Of a DNA stretch of 64,000 nucleotides, positions 1 to 11,040 are shown piece after piece. The position numbers were made by a program, and so were the translations under genes. Position 1 is the stretch's first letter. Every line of letters begins with the position of its first letter. A model generated the notes under the pieces. The model saw nothing but the letters and a program-made list of their open reading frames with translations, was not told the origin of the DNA and did no database searches. The stretch comes from Echinometra lucunter (taxonomy: Eukaryota > Echinodermata > Echinoidea > Camarodonta > Echinometridae). The stretch is from assembly GCA_029962745.1 (NCBI GenBank), contig CM057157.1, positions 23,430,088-23,494,087 on the forward strand, written 5' to 3'.

Positions 1-20
1 CGTATTTTCCTCCTTTCTCT

Positions 21-880
21 ATCTTTTCTTGTCTCTTCTAATTCTTATATTCCTCTGCGCCTCAGATTAATTTTCTTGATCGATGGCGCATTAATATTAT
101 GTATTTATAATGATCAAATTCGTGATAACCATTTCAATTGAGTTGGCTGAAACGGCCGAAGAGATTATTTTCAAACCTGGCACCTAACTTTAAATACAAT
201 AAAAACAAAGGTGGTTATTTTTTTCCCGAGAAAAGGTCAGGAAAAGGCCTATTTTGAAGAGGCGAAACTGATGTTTGTTTAAACTTTCAAACCTCTGTCT
301 TTTGGCTCATCGTGTAGATTAATCTTGTTATTTGTATTGCAGGCATAACATGTGTATCAAATTTGAGGTAGTATTCTGTGTTGAATTTAAGAAAGAGGTA
401 ATATATTTTTCTATACATGGGCGGTATATAATAGCATGCACAAACAATACAGGGCTAATATGTACACTCTAAAAATATAGGGTTAAAATGTGCCATGAGG
501 GTAATTATGTGTCCAACCAACTTTAGGCATTTCTTTGGGCATTTCTTTTTATCCAGTTTGATGGAAATTTTGCCCATTCTAAAGTAATTACTGCTCATAA
601 TTACCATTGTGCTGATGGAATTTAGGCACGAAAACTTCAACGAATTCGACTAAATAATGTCAGTGTCAGTATTTCCAATTTCGTGAAAATGTATATTGAA
701 GTGCAATAGTGGTCGTTCTGTACATTCTCTCTTATGCTTGATTAGCTTCATAATTTGGTGCAAAGTACGTTTCATTCACTATGCAAACTGAAAGTAACAG
801 GGCACTTAATTGAAAGGTTCTAAAATGGTACAAGCGTTGTATCCTCGTTAATAATACAATGAAGTACAAATACTTTAGAA
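21..880. repeat. Duplicated segment, copy 1
   Basis: Nearly identical over its length to 7183-8140, both leading into a CTA/CTG array. A MITE-like stretch (TACACTCTAAAAA from 463) is truncated here: the 80 bases present at 7781-7862, with the right inverted end, are missing. No coding potential seen. Confidence 0.85.
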
Positions 881-891
881 CTTTTCCTTTG

Positions 892-963
892 ACACTGCTG
901 CTGCTGTTACTATTGCTGCTACTACTACTACTACTGCTGCTGCTACTGCTACTACTACGACTG

Positions 964-1010
<47 letters not shown>

Positions 1011-1263
1011 GCTACTTCTACTACTGCTACTACTGCTGCTACTACAACTGCTACTACTATTACTAGTACTACTGCTGCTGCTGCTACTTCTGCTACTACT
1101 ACTGCTGCTACTACTGCTACTACTGCTACTTCTACTGCTACTACTACTACTGCTGCTGCTGCTACTGCTGCTACTACAACTGCTACTACTATTACTAGTA
1201 CTACTGCTGCTGCTGCTGCTACTATTGCTATTACTACTACTACTACTACTACTGCTACTACTG

Positions 1264-1295
<32 letters not shown>

Positions 1296-1551
1296 ACTAC
1301 TACTGCTACTACTGCTACTACTGCTGCTGCTACTACTGCTACTACTGCTACTACTACTACTACTGCTGCTGCTGCTACTACTGCTGCTGCTACTACTATT
1401 GCTACTACTGCTACTACTACTACTACTACTACTGCTGCTGCTACTACTACTACTGCTGCTACTACTACTACTGCTGCTACTTCTACTGCTACTACTGCTG
1501 CTACTTCTACTGCTACTACTGCTAATACTGCTACTACTACTAGTACTGCTG

Positions 1552-1586
<35 letters not shown>

Positions 1587-1625
1587 GCTATCACTGCTAC
1601 TACTCTGCTACTGCTGCTGCTACTA
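892..1625. repeat. CTA/CTG trinucleotide array, 0.73 kb
   Basis: Imperfect interspersed (CTA)n and (CTG)n with occasional TTC and ATT triplets. All frames are open for long stretches, giving poly-Leu, poly-Tyr/Cys or poly-Thr/Ala on + and poly-Val/Ala or poly-Ser on -, an artefact of the repeat. Confidence 0.95.
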
Positions 1626-1626
1626 T

Positions 1627-2340
1627 ACTGCGAAAATGTTGAGTAAAATTTTGCTCAACATTTTACACAACGTTGCTCAAGGAGGCTGCAACTCAACTGT
1701 TGATTAATAAATCACCAACAGTGTTGGGTGACACGTTTCCACCAACAATTGAGTAATTGCTGTCACTCAGATGTTGAGCAATTACAATTACTCAACAGTT
1801 GAACGTCTTGATTTAACCATCTATTGTGTAATTTTTATATCAACTATTGCTTAATTGCACGTATCTTTTCTCAAGTGTTAAGCATTTCAATAACCATTTG
1901 TTGGGCATTTAAAACCCAGCAATTGCTTAAATACGAGGTTTCATTATGTGTTGAACATTCTATTACTCATTTGTTGGGTATTTAAAATACCAAATATTGC
2001 TGAAATATGTCATTTTCATTATTTGTTGAGTATTGTCTTTCTCATTTGTTGAGTATTTACTAAGCAACTGTTGCTTTCTGCGCCTAGTTTATTGAGCATT
2101 GTTGAGCATTTTCTTACTATTTGTTGGGTTTTATTTGGATATATATTGAGCTTTTATTTATTCATTTGTTAGGTAGTAGATCCCCAGTAGATCAAATTGT
2201 TGCATAATATGGCTAAATGATGGATTTTATTTTAGTAACAATTGAGTGTTTTTTAATCAACCTTTGCCCACTTGTAATATATTTATCAGATGTTGAGTGT
2301 CTTCGTAAGTATTTCGTTCACTTTTGACAGCACCTGTCAT
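1627..2340. mobile_element. GTTGAG-word-rich arm (left part of a putative nonautonomous element)
   Basis: Dense in variants of TTGTTGAGTATT, TTGTTGGGTA and ATGTTGAG. It begins ACTGCGAAAATGTTG at about 1626. The stretch 5540-6005 is rich in the complementary word (CAACA, CAACTT) and ends TTTTTTGCAGT, which is an approximate inverted repeat of this start. The two may be the arms of one 4.4 kb insertion that now contains a gap and a satellite. Confidence 0.45.
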
Positions 2341-2805
2341 CAGAATTTTTAGCACTTCCAATTTTCCATACAGCAATTTATAACACAGTACACTATTGTT
2401 CTTCTGTTTCAGATTTTAATAAACAAAGTTTTGAAAACACACTACATACTTCATTCAGAACATTAGCATCATTGAAAGCTGAAACTTAGTTTTATTAAAC
2501 CAAGTTTTCTTATACACCAAACTTACTGCATGTTAGCAATATTAGAGCTGCATAAAGAAAAAAAAAAGAACAACTCATAATTTGAGTGTTTCACATTTTT
2601 TACAAGTAATATTGACTTTTTTTAATGAAAAGAGAAGTCCCTTGCCTAATTTTGGCATGCAATTGTCATGATCGTCATTAATCTTGTGGCTGATATAGTA
2701 TGATGAACTCTATGATTGAGAAACATACAATTGCATGCCAAAATAAGGCACTAGACCAGACATACTGATCTTTAGACTATTTCTTTTGTCATTAAAAATC
2801 ATTAA
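2341..2805. other. AT-rich sequence, nothing recognised
   Basis: No open frame of note, no family I recognise. It ends at the scaffold gap. Confidence 0.6.
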
Positions 2806-3305
2806 NNNNNNNNNNNNNNNNNNNNNNNNNNNNNNNNNNNNNNNNNNNNNNNNNNNNNNNNNNNNNNNNNNNNNNNNNNNNNNNNNNNNNNNNNNNNNNN
2901 NNNNNNNNNNNNNNNNNNNNNNNNNNNNNNNNNNNNNNNNNNNNNNNNNNNNNNNNNNNNNNNNNNNNNNNNNNNNNNNNNNNNNNNNNNNNNNNNNNNN
3001 NNNNNNNNNNNNNNNNNNNNNNNNNNNNNNNNNNNNNNNNNNNNNNNNNNNNNNNNNNNNNNNNNNNNNNNNNNNNNNNNNNNNNNNNNNNNNNNNNNNN
3101 NNNNNNNNNNNNNNNNNNNNNNNNNNNNNNNNNNNNNNNNNNNNNNNNNNNNNNNNNNNNNNNNNNNNNNNNNNNNNNNNNNNNNNNNNNNNNNNNNNNN
3201 NNNNNNNNNNNNNNNNNNNNNNNNNNNNNNNNNNNNNNNNNNNNNNNNNNNNNNNNNNNNNNNNNNNNNNNNNNNNNNNNNNNNNNNNNNNNNNNNNNNN
3301 NNNNN
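2806..3305. other. 500-N scaffold gap
   Basis: Exactly 500 N between an AT-rich flank and a purine-rich (GA) microsatellite flank. I see no shared sequence across it, so its true size is unknown. Reading frames that run through it are meaningless. Confidence 0.97.
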
Positions 3306-3327
3306 TCGCTGTCGGCAAAAAAAAAGG

Positions 3328-3372
<45 letters not shown>

Positions 3373-3415
3373 GAGGGAAGAGGAAGGAGGAAAAAAAAAG
3401 GAAAAAGAGGAGTAA
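3306..3415. repeat. Purine-rich tract with (GA)n
   Basis: A-run, then about 18 GA dinucleotides near 3333-3368, then GGA/AAG-rich sequence. Confidence 0.9.
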
Positions 3416-3449
3416 GGTGCCCAAATAGAGTCATATTCGGCTTATTTAC

Positions 3450-4760
3450 TTGTGCATTTTGACGACGAAATAATACTGGTACCACGAAAGAGAGTGTATA
3501 TTTTTCCTTGCTCGCTGCGCTCGCTTGTATTATATTTAGATACAGGATGTTTTCGGAAAGCAAACACATTCGGCTAGTGAGATGAACACTATATAATCTA
3601 GATATCTTTAGGCCCATCATGTATTTTGATGAAGGAGTATTACTTCTACCATAAAAGAGTATGTATATTTTTCCTAGCTCGCTGCGCTCGCTCGTATTAT
3701 ATTCAGATACAGGATGTTTCGGAAAGCAAACATATTCGGGCAAATGAGATGAACACAATATATAATTTAAATAAATTATCTTTAGGCCCATCATGTATTT
3801 TGATGAAGAATTATCACTTCTACAATAAAAAGAGTATGTATACTTTCCTCGCTCGCTGCGCTCGCTCGTGTAATATTTAGATATAGGATGGTCTTAAAAG
3901 GAAATAAATTAGGTAGGAGATGTGACCAAATATATCAAAATAGGTACCTTAAAGGCCAATCGTGTATTTTGATGAAGAACTTTCACTTCTACCATGAAAA
4001 GGATTATGATTTTTTCCTCGCTCGCTACGCTCGCTCGTATAATATTCAGGTACAAGATGGATTGGGGAAAGCAAAAAAATTTTGCAAGCTATAGGCCCAT
4101 CGTGTATATGATGAAGAATTATCACCTACCATAAATAGAGTATATATTTCTCCTCGCTCGCTGCGCTCGCTCGTATAATATTTAGATACAGGATAGTCTT
4201 TGAAAGCAAATGAATTAGATAAGAGAGGTGACCAAAATCAAGATATCCAAAAGGCCCATCATGCATTTTTTTTATGAAGAACTTTCACTTCTATCATGCA
4301 AAGGAGTAAATATGTATTTTTGCTCGCTCGCTACGCTCGCTCGTACAATATTCAGATACAAAATGGATTTGGGAAAGCAAACGAATTCGACAAGTGAGGT
4401 GACCAAATGTACCTGTATAAGTTAGATATCTCATAGTTAATACCATCGTGTATTTTGATAAAGAATTGTCACTTCTACCATGAAAAATAGATTTTTTCCT
4501 CGCTCGCTGCGCTAGCTCGTATAATATTAAGATTTAGGATGGTCTTTGAAACCGAATGAATCAGGCCAGAGAGGTGACCAAATATAATTAATTTTGATAT
4601 CTTTAAGCCCACCATGTAGTTTGATGAAGAATTATCACTTAAGTACGTAAGAGAGTGTATATTTTTCCTCGCTCGCTGCGCTCGCTCGTATTATATTTAG
4701 ATACAGAATGTTTTCGGAAAACAAACACATTCGGCAAGTGAGGTGAACAAAATATAGTTC
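3450..4760. repeat. Eight-copy satellite, unit about 166 bp
   Basis: A core GCTCGCTGCGCTCGC (two copies read GCTACGC) recurs at about 3510, 3680, 3850, 4018, 4155, 4324, 4500 and 4670, spacing 136-177. Around each core are TTAGGCCCATCATGTATTTTG, GATGAAGAATTATCACTTC and TTTAGATACAGGATG. Copies are clearly diverged from one another, so this is not a very recent expansion. Confidence 0.9.
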
Positions 4761-5539
4761 AAAAGGAAAATATGATAGAGGTGCACAATTGAACATGCCT
4801 CAATGGGCTTTATACGGTTGAATTTATCGACGTTGGTCGTCGGCAATCGGTGGCATTATTTGTCGGCAATCTGGCCTCTACACCCCCCCATTCAAAATAG
4901 TCTAGCGACGCCCCTGGATACTGTGACCAATTATGTTTAGGGTTACTAATTTTGACCACAGATACACACAAACACAACCACCCTGCCCCCCCCCCACCCC
5001 CAACATCCATATGTCCTCCTCTTACAGATGGCATAAAAACAGCAAATACTTCTCCCCCCCCCCCGCCCCCTTTTCAATCAACTTTGAGATAAGTGTCAAT
5101 TCAAAGAAATGACCAGAATCATCAGATCACATCTTTACCCATTAAAAATGCAAGTGCCTCTCATAAGCTACAAATATCCTTTCTTCCATTCAGAGTGAGG
5201 GTTATCATAATACTGGCAGTTATATGATTTCCATTTACCTTTAGTTAACTTCTCTACATCCAAGTCATCAGGAAGTTAAAAAAAAAATGGCCCAGCGAGC
5301 CGCGACCCGAGTGTTTTCCAGCGCGCAGCGGGCCGCGACCCGAGTGTTTAGTTAAAGCCCGTGCAAATTCAATGCAATGCAATGCAATGAGGAATGTCAC
5401 GGCTAATTCGATGCATGTGAATGATTGAAAACACTTTTTTCATGTTTGCACTTCTATTGTATTACTTCATCTGTCCATTAATTGACACAACTGTATTCCC
5501 AGACTGTATTCTATGACTCGTATTGAACAATTATACCCA
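4761..5539. other. Unique-looking sequence with C-runs
   Basis: C-tracts near 4985-5070. Two near-identical GC-rich blocks (CAGCG..GC.GCGACCCGAGTGTTT) occur at about 5292-5350. No gene seen. Confidence 0.5.
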
Positions 5540-6005
5540 ACACTCACCTACAAACGTTTGTTCCAGGCGTTCAAGCCCCCACTCCAGCAATAACTCGTGC
5601 ATCGAGGACGCCATTTTTGCCGAAAACAAGTTGCATGTGTGTGTGTTCAGGCAACTGATTGCGTGACTTTCCAGCAACGGTTGCCAAAGTGAATGTTCCT
5701 GGTATGAAATACGAACAACCAGTTGTAGAAAAACCCGCATGTGAGTATCATTTGATAACGGTTGCTTTATTTCCATTCAACAGTTGTCGAAGTTGATATT
5801 TCTACTCAACATGTTTTTAGCAACAGAAATAATTCACCCAACATTTTAACGAAGTTGATTTTGAAATGTTGCCCAGCGTTGCAGATTCTTAACTTTCCCC
5901 CAACACCTTATTTTCTACACATATTGCGTGAATTTTAATCAACACTTCAAACAACAAATAATAAAAACATTTTCTGCAACGGATTTCAAGCAACTTTTTT
6001 GCAGT
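5540..6005. mobile_element. CAACA/CAACTT-word-rich arm (right part of a putative element)
   Basis: Repeats of CAACATTT, CAACAGTTG, AGCAACAG and the like, the complement of the GTTG words at 1627-2340, ending GCAACTTTTTTGCAGT. See the entry at 1627. Confidence 0.4.
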
Positions 6006-6609
6006 GAATGGCGTAAGTGCGAAAGTGATTGCCTAATGATGAAAATGAAACTGCAATTCAGCAAGGAATTTCTTCTTACTCTCAAACTTGGCGAAATTGA
6101 ATGACGGTTATTCATTACCAAAATGAATCAAATTACATTTAATTTGAATGATAATTCTTACTAATTTCAATGTTTAAGAAACAATTGAACGCAAAAATGT
6201 TAAATTTTAACACTGGAAAACCGATGGACTATAAATTGCTCGAATTTGAATGCTTGTTCGTGAAATTGAATGCTGTTTTGACGAATTCGGCCTGGAAAAT
6301 CTATAACATAGAACGACAGAACTGGTTTATGTTAATTGAATTCAAACGTTCAAAGTGCGGAGTTGTATTCCTTTGATTGAAATTGAAATCGGTAATTGGG
6401 ACGAAACTGAAAGTCCATTCAGCTGGCGCGAAATTGAACACAACTTCGCGTCGTTTAATTGAATGAATTCCTCTCTAAAGTGATTGAAATAAAATTCAAA
6501 AGGAATGATATAAAACAAAATTGATTGCTCAAGGAATGAAAATGAACCATGAGAGCAGAGAGTTGACGAACTTGAACGTCTATTCATGAATTCGAATGCA
6601 GCTCTGATG
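6006..6609. repeat. GAAATTGAATG-word region
   Basis: Built from variants of GAAATTGAATG, GAATTCGAATGC, AAATTGAA and AATTCAA in both orientations. No coding potential. It resembles the other word-repeat blocks in architecture. Confidence 0.45.
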
Positions 6610-6840
6610 ACAATTGGGCGGGAAAACCTATATTTTATGTTGTCTATCTATGCAGGCGGCGTCGACTGCTTTAATTCTTACTGCAATTTGACATTTTATT
6701 TTCATAAATATGCACGAATGATTTGACAATCAATAAATTATATAAAATGTCAATTGAATATTAGTATTTATATTCATTTATGGTGAGGTGCAGTAATGTT
6801 TAGGCCTACTGTGCACAATTTCAAAATGTTTGTATTCCTA
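6610..6840. repeat. Partial copy of the same dispersed repeat
   Basis: Shares TTGTCTATCTATGCA, the CACGAAT stretch and CTGTGCACAATTTCAAAA in order and spacing with 35140-35320. Confidence 0.6.
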
Positions 6841-7182
6841 ATGTTAAAACGAGAGTGAAACTCTCTGGAAAGTCAATTTTAGTGAAAGGAGAGGATAGAG
6901 AGAAGCAATCTTTCAAAAGTTTCCATCAAAAACGGTTACGAAATGAGAAAGTTGTGAAAGTTTGAAAAGTCTCAGTTTACTTTCTATGGCGATCCTCAAA
7001 TCGGCAATGCTGCTTCAAAATGGCAGTTATGAAGGATAACTCTGAATATGTTTTGTACACAAAATTTCATATTTTCTCCATTATCTCTGAAGGTGCAGCT
7101 TGTCTCCTTAGCTCAACATAATCAGAGGAAAATGTATTTGACACAACATTATGTTTAGTTCACAAATACACAAGCAGCATCT
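6841..7182. other. Unrecognised spacer
   Basis: A/T-rich, with a stretch near 7050 (TTTTGTACACAAAATTTCATA) resembling the interior of the foldback element at 60683. Nothing else seen. Confidence 0.4.
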
Positions 7183-8147
7183 TTATCTTTTCTTGTCTCT
7201 TCTAATTCTTATATTCCTCTGCGCCTCAGATTAATTTTCTTGATCGATGGCGCATTAATATTCTGTATTTATAATGATCAAATTCGTGATAACCATTTCA
7301 ATTGAGTTGGCTGAAACGGCCGAAGAGATTATTGCCAAACCTGGCACCTAACTTTAAATACAATAAAAACAAAGGTGGTTATTTTTTTCCCGAGAAAAGG
7401 TCAGGAAAAGGCCTATTTTGAAGAGACGAAACTGATGTTTGTTTAAACTTTCAAACCTCTGTCTTTTGGCTCATTGTGTAGATTAATCTTGTTATTTGTA
7501 TTGCAGGCATAACATGTGTATCAAATTTGAGGTAGTGTTCTGTGTTGAATTTAAGGAAGAGGTAATATATTTTTCTATACGTGGGCGGTATATAATAGCT
7601 TGCACAAACAACACAGGGCTAATATGTACACTTTAAAAAATATAGGGTTAAAATGTGCCATGAGGGTAATTATGTGTCCAACCAACTTTGGGCATTTCTT
7701 TGGGCATTTCTTTTTATCCAGTTTGATGGAAATTTTGCCCATTCTAAAGTAATTACTGCTCATAATTACCATTGTGCTGATTAAAATTTTACCGAATATT
7801 TTTACAGTGTAGTCTTATGTAAGCATGGATATACTCTACTGCTATAATCTCAAGATTGTTACTGGAATTTAGGCACGAAAACTTCAACGAATTCGACTAA
7901 ATAATGTCAGTGTCAGTATTTCCAATTTCGTGAAAATGTATATTGAAGTGCAATAGTGGTCGTTCTGTACATTCTCTCTTCATTGCTCTTATGCTTGATT
8001 AGCTTCATAATTTGGTGCAAAGTACGTTTCATTCACTATGCAAACTGAAAGTAACGGCACTTCATTGAAAGGTTCTAAAATGGTACAAGCGTTGTATCCT
8101 CGTTAATAATACAATGAAGTACAAATACTTTAGAACTTTTCCTTTGA
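7183..8147. repeat. Duplicated segment, copy 2
   Basis: Second copy of the segment at 21-880 with only scattered substitutions and small indels, in direct orientation about 7.16 kb away. It retains the complete small MITE at 7629-7809. It may be a recent tandem duplication or two haplotypes laid end to end in the assembly. Confidence 0.85.
7629..7809. mobile_element. Small TA-flanked MITE with CACTKTAAAAA ends
   Basis: Left end CACTTTAAAAAATAT and right end ATATTTTTACAGTG are inverted repeats, each bordered by TA (7627-7628 and 7810-7811). About 181 bp, non-coding. A TA duplication suggests Tc1/mariner-type mobilisation. Confidence 0.65.
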
Positions 8148-8392
8148 CACTGCTGCTGCTGTTACTACTGCTGCTACTACTACTACTACTGCTGCTGCTA
8201 CTGCTACTACTACGACTGCTACTACTACTGCTACTACTACTACTACTGCTACTTCTACTACTACTACTGCTACTACTTCTACTACTGCTACTACTGCTGC
8301 TACTACAACTGCTACTACTATTACTAGTACTACTGCTGCTGCTGCTACTTCTGCTACTACTACTGCTGCTACTACTGCTACTACTGCTACTT

Positions 8393-8436
<44 letters not shown>

Positions 8437-8513
8437 GCTGCTGCTACTGCTGCTACTACAACTGCTACTACTATTACTAGTACTACTGCTGCTGCTGCTG
8501 CTACTATTGCTTT

Positions 8514-8547
<34 letters not shown>

Positions 8548-8644
8548 GCTACTGCTGCTACTACTACTGCTGCTGCTGCTGCTGCTACTACTGCTACTAC
8601 TGATACTACTGCTGCTGCTACTACTGCTACTACTGCTACTACTG

Positions 8645-8698
<54 letters not shown>

Positions 8699-8753
8699 AC
8701 TACTACTGCTGCTGCTGCTACTACTGCTGCTGCTACTACTATTGCTACTACTG

Positions 8754-8794
<41 letters not shown>

Positions 8795-8992
8795 GCTGCT
8801 GCTGCTACTACTACTACTGCTACTACTGCTGCTACTACTACTACTACTGCTGCTACTACTACTACTACTACTGCTGCTACTTCTACTGCTACTACTGCTA
8901 CTACTGCTACTAATACTACTAGTACTGCTACTACTACTACTACTTCTACCGCTATCACTGCTACTACTCTGCTACTGCTGCTGCTGCTACTA

Positions 8993-9047
<55 letters not shown>

Positions 9048-9063
9048 GCTACTACTAGTACTG

Positions 9064-9104
<41 letters not shown>

Positions 9105-9157
9105 GCTACCACTACTACTAGTACTACCTCTGCTACTACTACTACTACTACTACTAT

Positions 9158-9191
<34 letters not shown>

Positions 9192-9195
9192 GCTA
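8148..9195. repeat. CTA/CTG trinucleotide array, 1.05 kb, followed by ATG repeats
   Basis: Same array as 892-1625 but longer and purer for CTA. It ends in GATGATGATGATGATGATAA at about 9208 and a short GA run at 9244-9259. The two arrays differ in length and interruption pattern although their left flanks are nearly identical. Confidence 0.95.
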
Positions 9196-9259
9196 CTGCT
9201 GGTACTTATGATGATGATGATGATGATAAGGAAGTAAACAGGAAGAGAGAGAGAGAGAG

Positions 9260-10814
9260 GTGTGAACGACAGTTTATTTACAATATTTCTTAATTTTTCA
9301 CTCATGGGGCGGAACACCCAACGGCACATCTGGTTTCCATAGAGGTTCACCAAGATTAAAGCATTTGCAAATGCATCTAGAATACGAATGTCATAAACAT
9401 AAAGGTAAATGATAGTAGGATAACCCAGATTATTGGACACATAGTTTATAACATAAATGAGTCAAAGGAAAAATAACTGGTGACGCGAATGAATATAAGC
9501 AGAGGTCTTAATAGGTACACACACAAACAAAATTCACTCTAAAATGTCTGAAATAATTTGAAACATTAGAAAATTAAAAAAAATATAACATAACAAATAG
9601 AGGGAGAGGGGAGAAAGATCGATTCTTCGGTTTGCATTCATACATTCATTCTAGACTCCTATGTACGACGTGTAGTGTGTATCAAAATAAAAGTAATTCA
9701 AATTTAGGGGATTATTATTGCAAGGCTATTTACTTTTACACTTTACATGTAGCATGTTTATGAGAGAAGAACCCATATTATCACTGATGCACTGCCTGCA
9801 TTATTGCTATCACGCTTGAGAGAGTATGTTGTTACAGATGGTAAGTGCTATATTTTGCAAGTTTTGGAAAAATTAATGAAGTGAATGCTTTCGACAATTT
9901 CACACACGATCAAGTACACGGTATATGTTTACTTTGCTGTTGAATATGACAAGTCAAAATAATATTTATGCAATTATTATTGTAAAGGTTATGTTCTTCT
10001 TGATATTGTGTGGCATATTGCATCTCCCTACACTTCTGGAAAAATCGATGTCATATCGTATTAGTTCTCCTCTGATCACAATAAGTGCGCTTGCAAGTTG
10101 CAACCAGACCTTTGCTTGGGATAAGGTTCTCATGCTGTAGGTATGGTGGAGGCGATCTTTCTGGAAGATGTTTCCTGAAATCCTCGTGGATTCCCTACAA
10201 AACTCCCTTCTTTCTGGTGAAATGTTACAACCTTGAAAGTCGCGAGTGTGTTCTTCCGTCAATTGAACCATTTTCTCTATCCCTGATCTTTTTTTTAATC
10301 AGTTTTTTTTATTCTTTTCTCTCATTAAACAAAATAATTACAATCATGGTACAAATAACAATCAACGTATATAGAGAAATGTTTTCCTTTTTTACCCTAC
10401 CCTACCTGACCTCCCGCCTTATCCCTCCCCTTACCGGTGGGCGACTGGCTCTGGGTTTCAAATGTTTGTGTAATATTCAGGTCTTCCCATTTAGAAAAAT
10501 TGATAGTTAGAGTCCCCCTCGCTTCTACCAATTTCCTTTCTTCTACTTTATCCCCTATAATACTATTCTGATCTGCTGAGGATAACCGATGATTTTCATA
10601 CCCCGCGCTGTGTGATTTTCAGTCTTGCATCCATAAAACATTGCCAAAATGCTATTAAAGTTGGTCATGTGCAATAAAAAAAAAGCACTTGATTACGTGT
10701 GAACTTAGATTGGCACGTGTGCGCTTGTATGATGGCGCCTTGCAGGAACATCCCCAATGAGTGGAGATGATGCACTTTAATATGAAAAGAACAGCGACTG
10801 AATCCAACGAACGG
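9260..10814. other. Upstream flank of gene A, no gene recognised
   Basis: Mostly AT-rich single-copy-looking sequence; a short open frame at 10085-10510 has no recognisable motif and is probably chance. Confidence 0.5.
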
Positions 10815-11040
10815 GGTGATAATTACATGTACAGCGCTTAGAAACGAAGTATGAAGCGTAAACTTAAACTGTTTTTAAATGTTATTTAACTGTTCCTGTT
10901 GTTATTATTATTATTATGATTATTATGATTATTATTATTATCATTATCATTGTTATCATTATTATCATTATCTTTATCAATATGATGATGATGATTATTT
11001 TTATATCATTACTATTATTATCCTTATCATTATTATTGTG
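10815..11040 (+). mobile_element. Decayed SINE tail with ATT/ATC simple sequence
   Basis: GGGTGATAATTACATGTACAG then CGCTTAGAAAC parallels the tail of the SINE at 47213 (GGGGTAATGATATGCAGCGC, TTAGAAAC) and leads into a (ATT)n/(ATC)n tract, as the intact SINE does. The tRNA-like head is missing. Confidence 0.6.

Noticed and set aside
859..1707. Long open frames of poly-Leu, poly-Val/Ala, poly-Ser or poly-Thr over the trinucleotide arrays (also 8062-9440)
   Set aside because: They exist in several frames on both strands because the CTA/CTG triplets contain no stops; there are no other protein features.
2710..3794. Open frames spanning the first N-run (and 32388-33152, 32468-33097)
   Set aside because: N codons are not sequence; only the exon 5 part next to the second gap is supported, on other grounds.
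3450..4760. A CRISPR array because of the regularly spaced GC-rich core
   Set aside because: The whole unit repeats, spacers are homologous to each other, and the genome is eukaryotic; this is a satellite.
10085..10510. A 141-codon open frame upstream of gene A as a gene
   Set aside because: It starts at a non-ATG-like position in low-complexity context, has no recognisable motif, and no splice-site or paralogue support.
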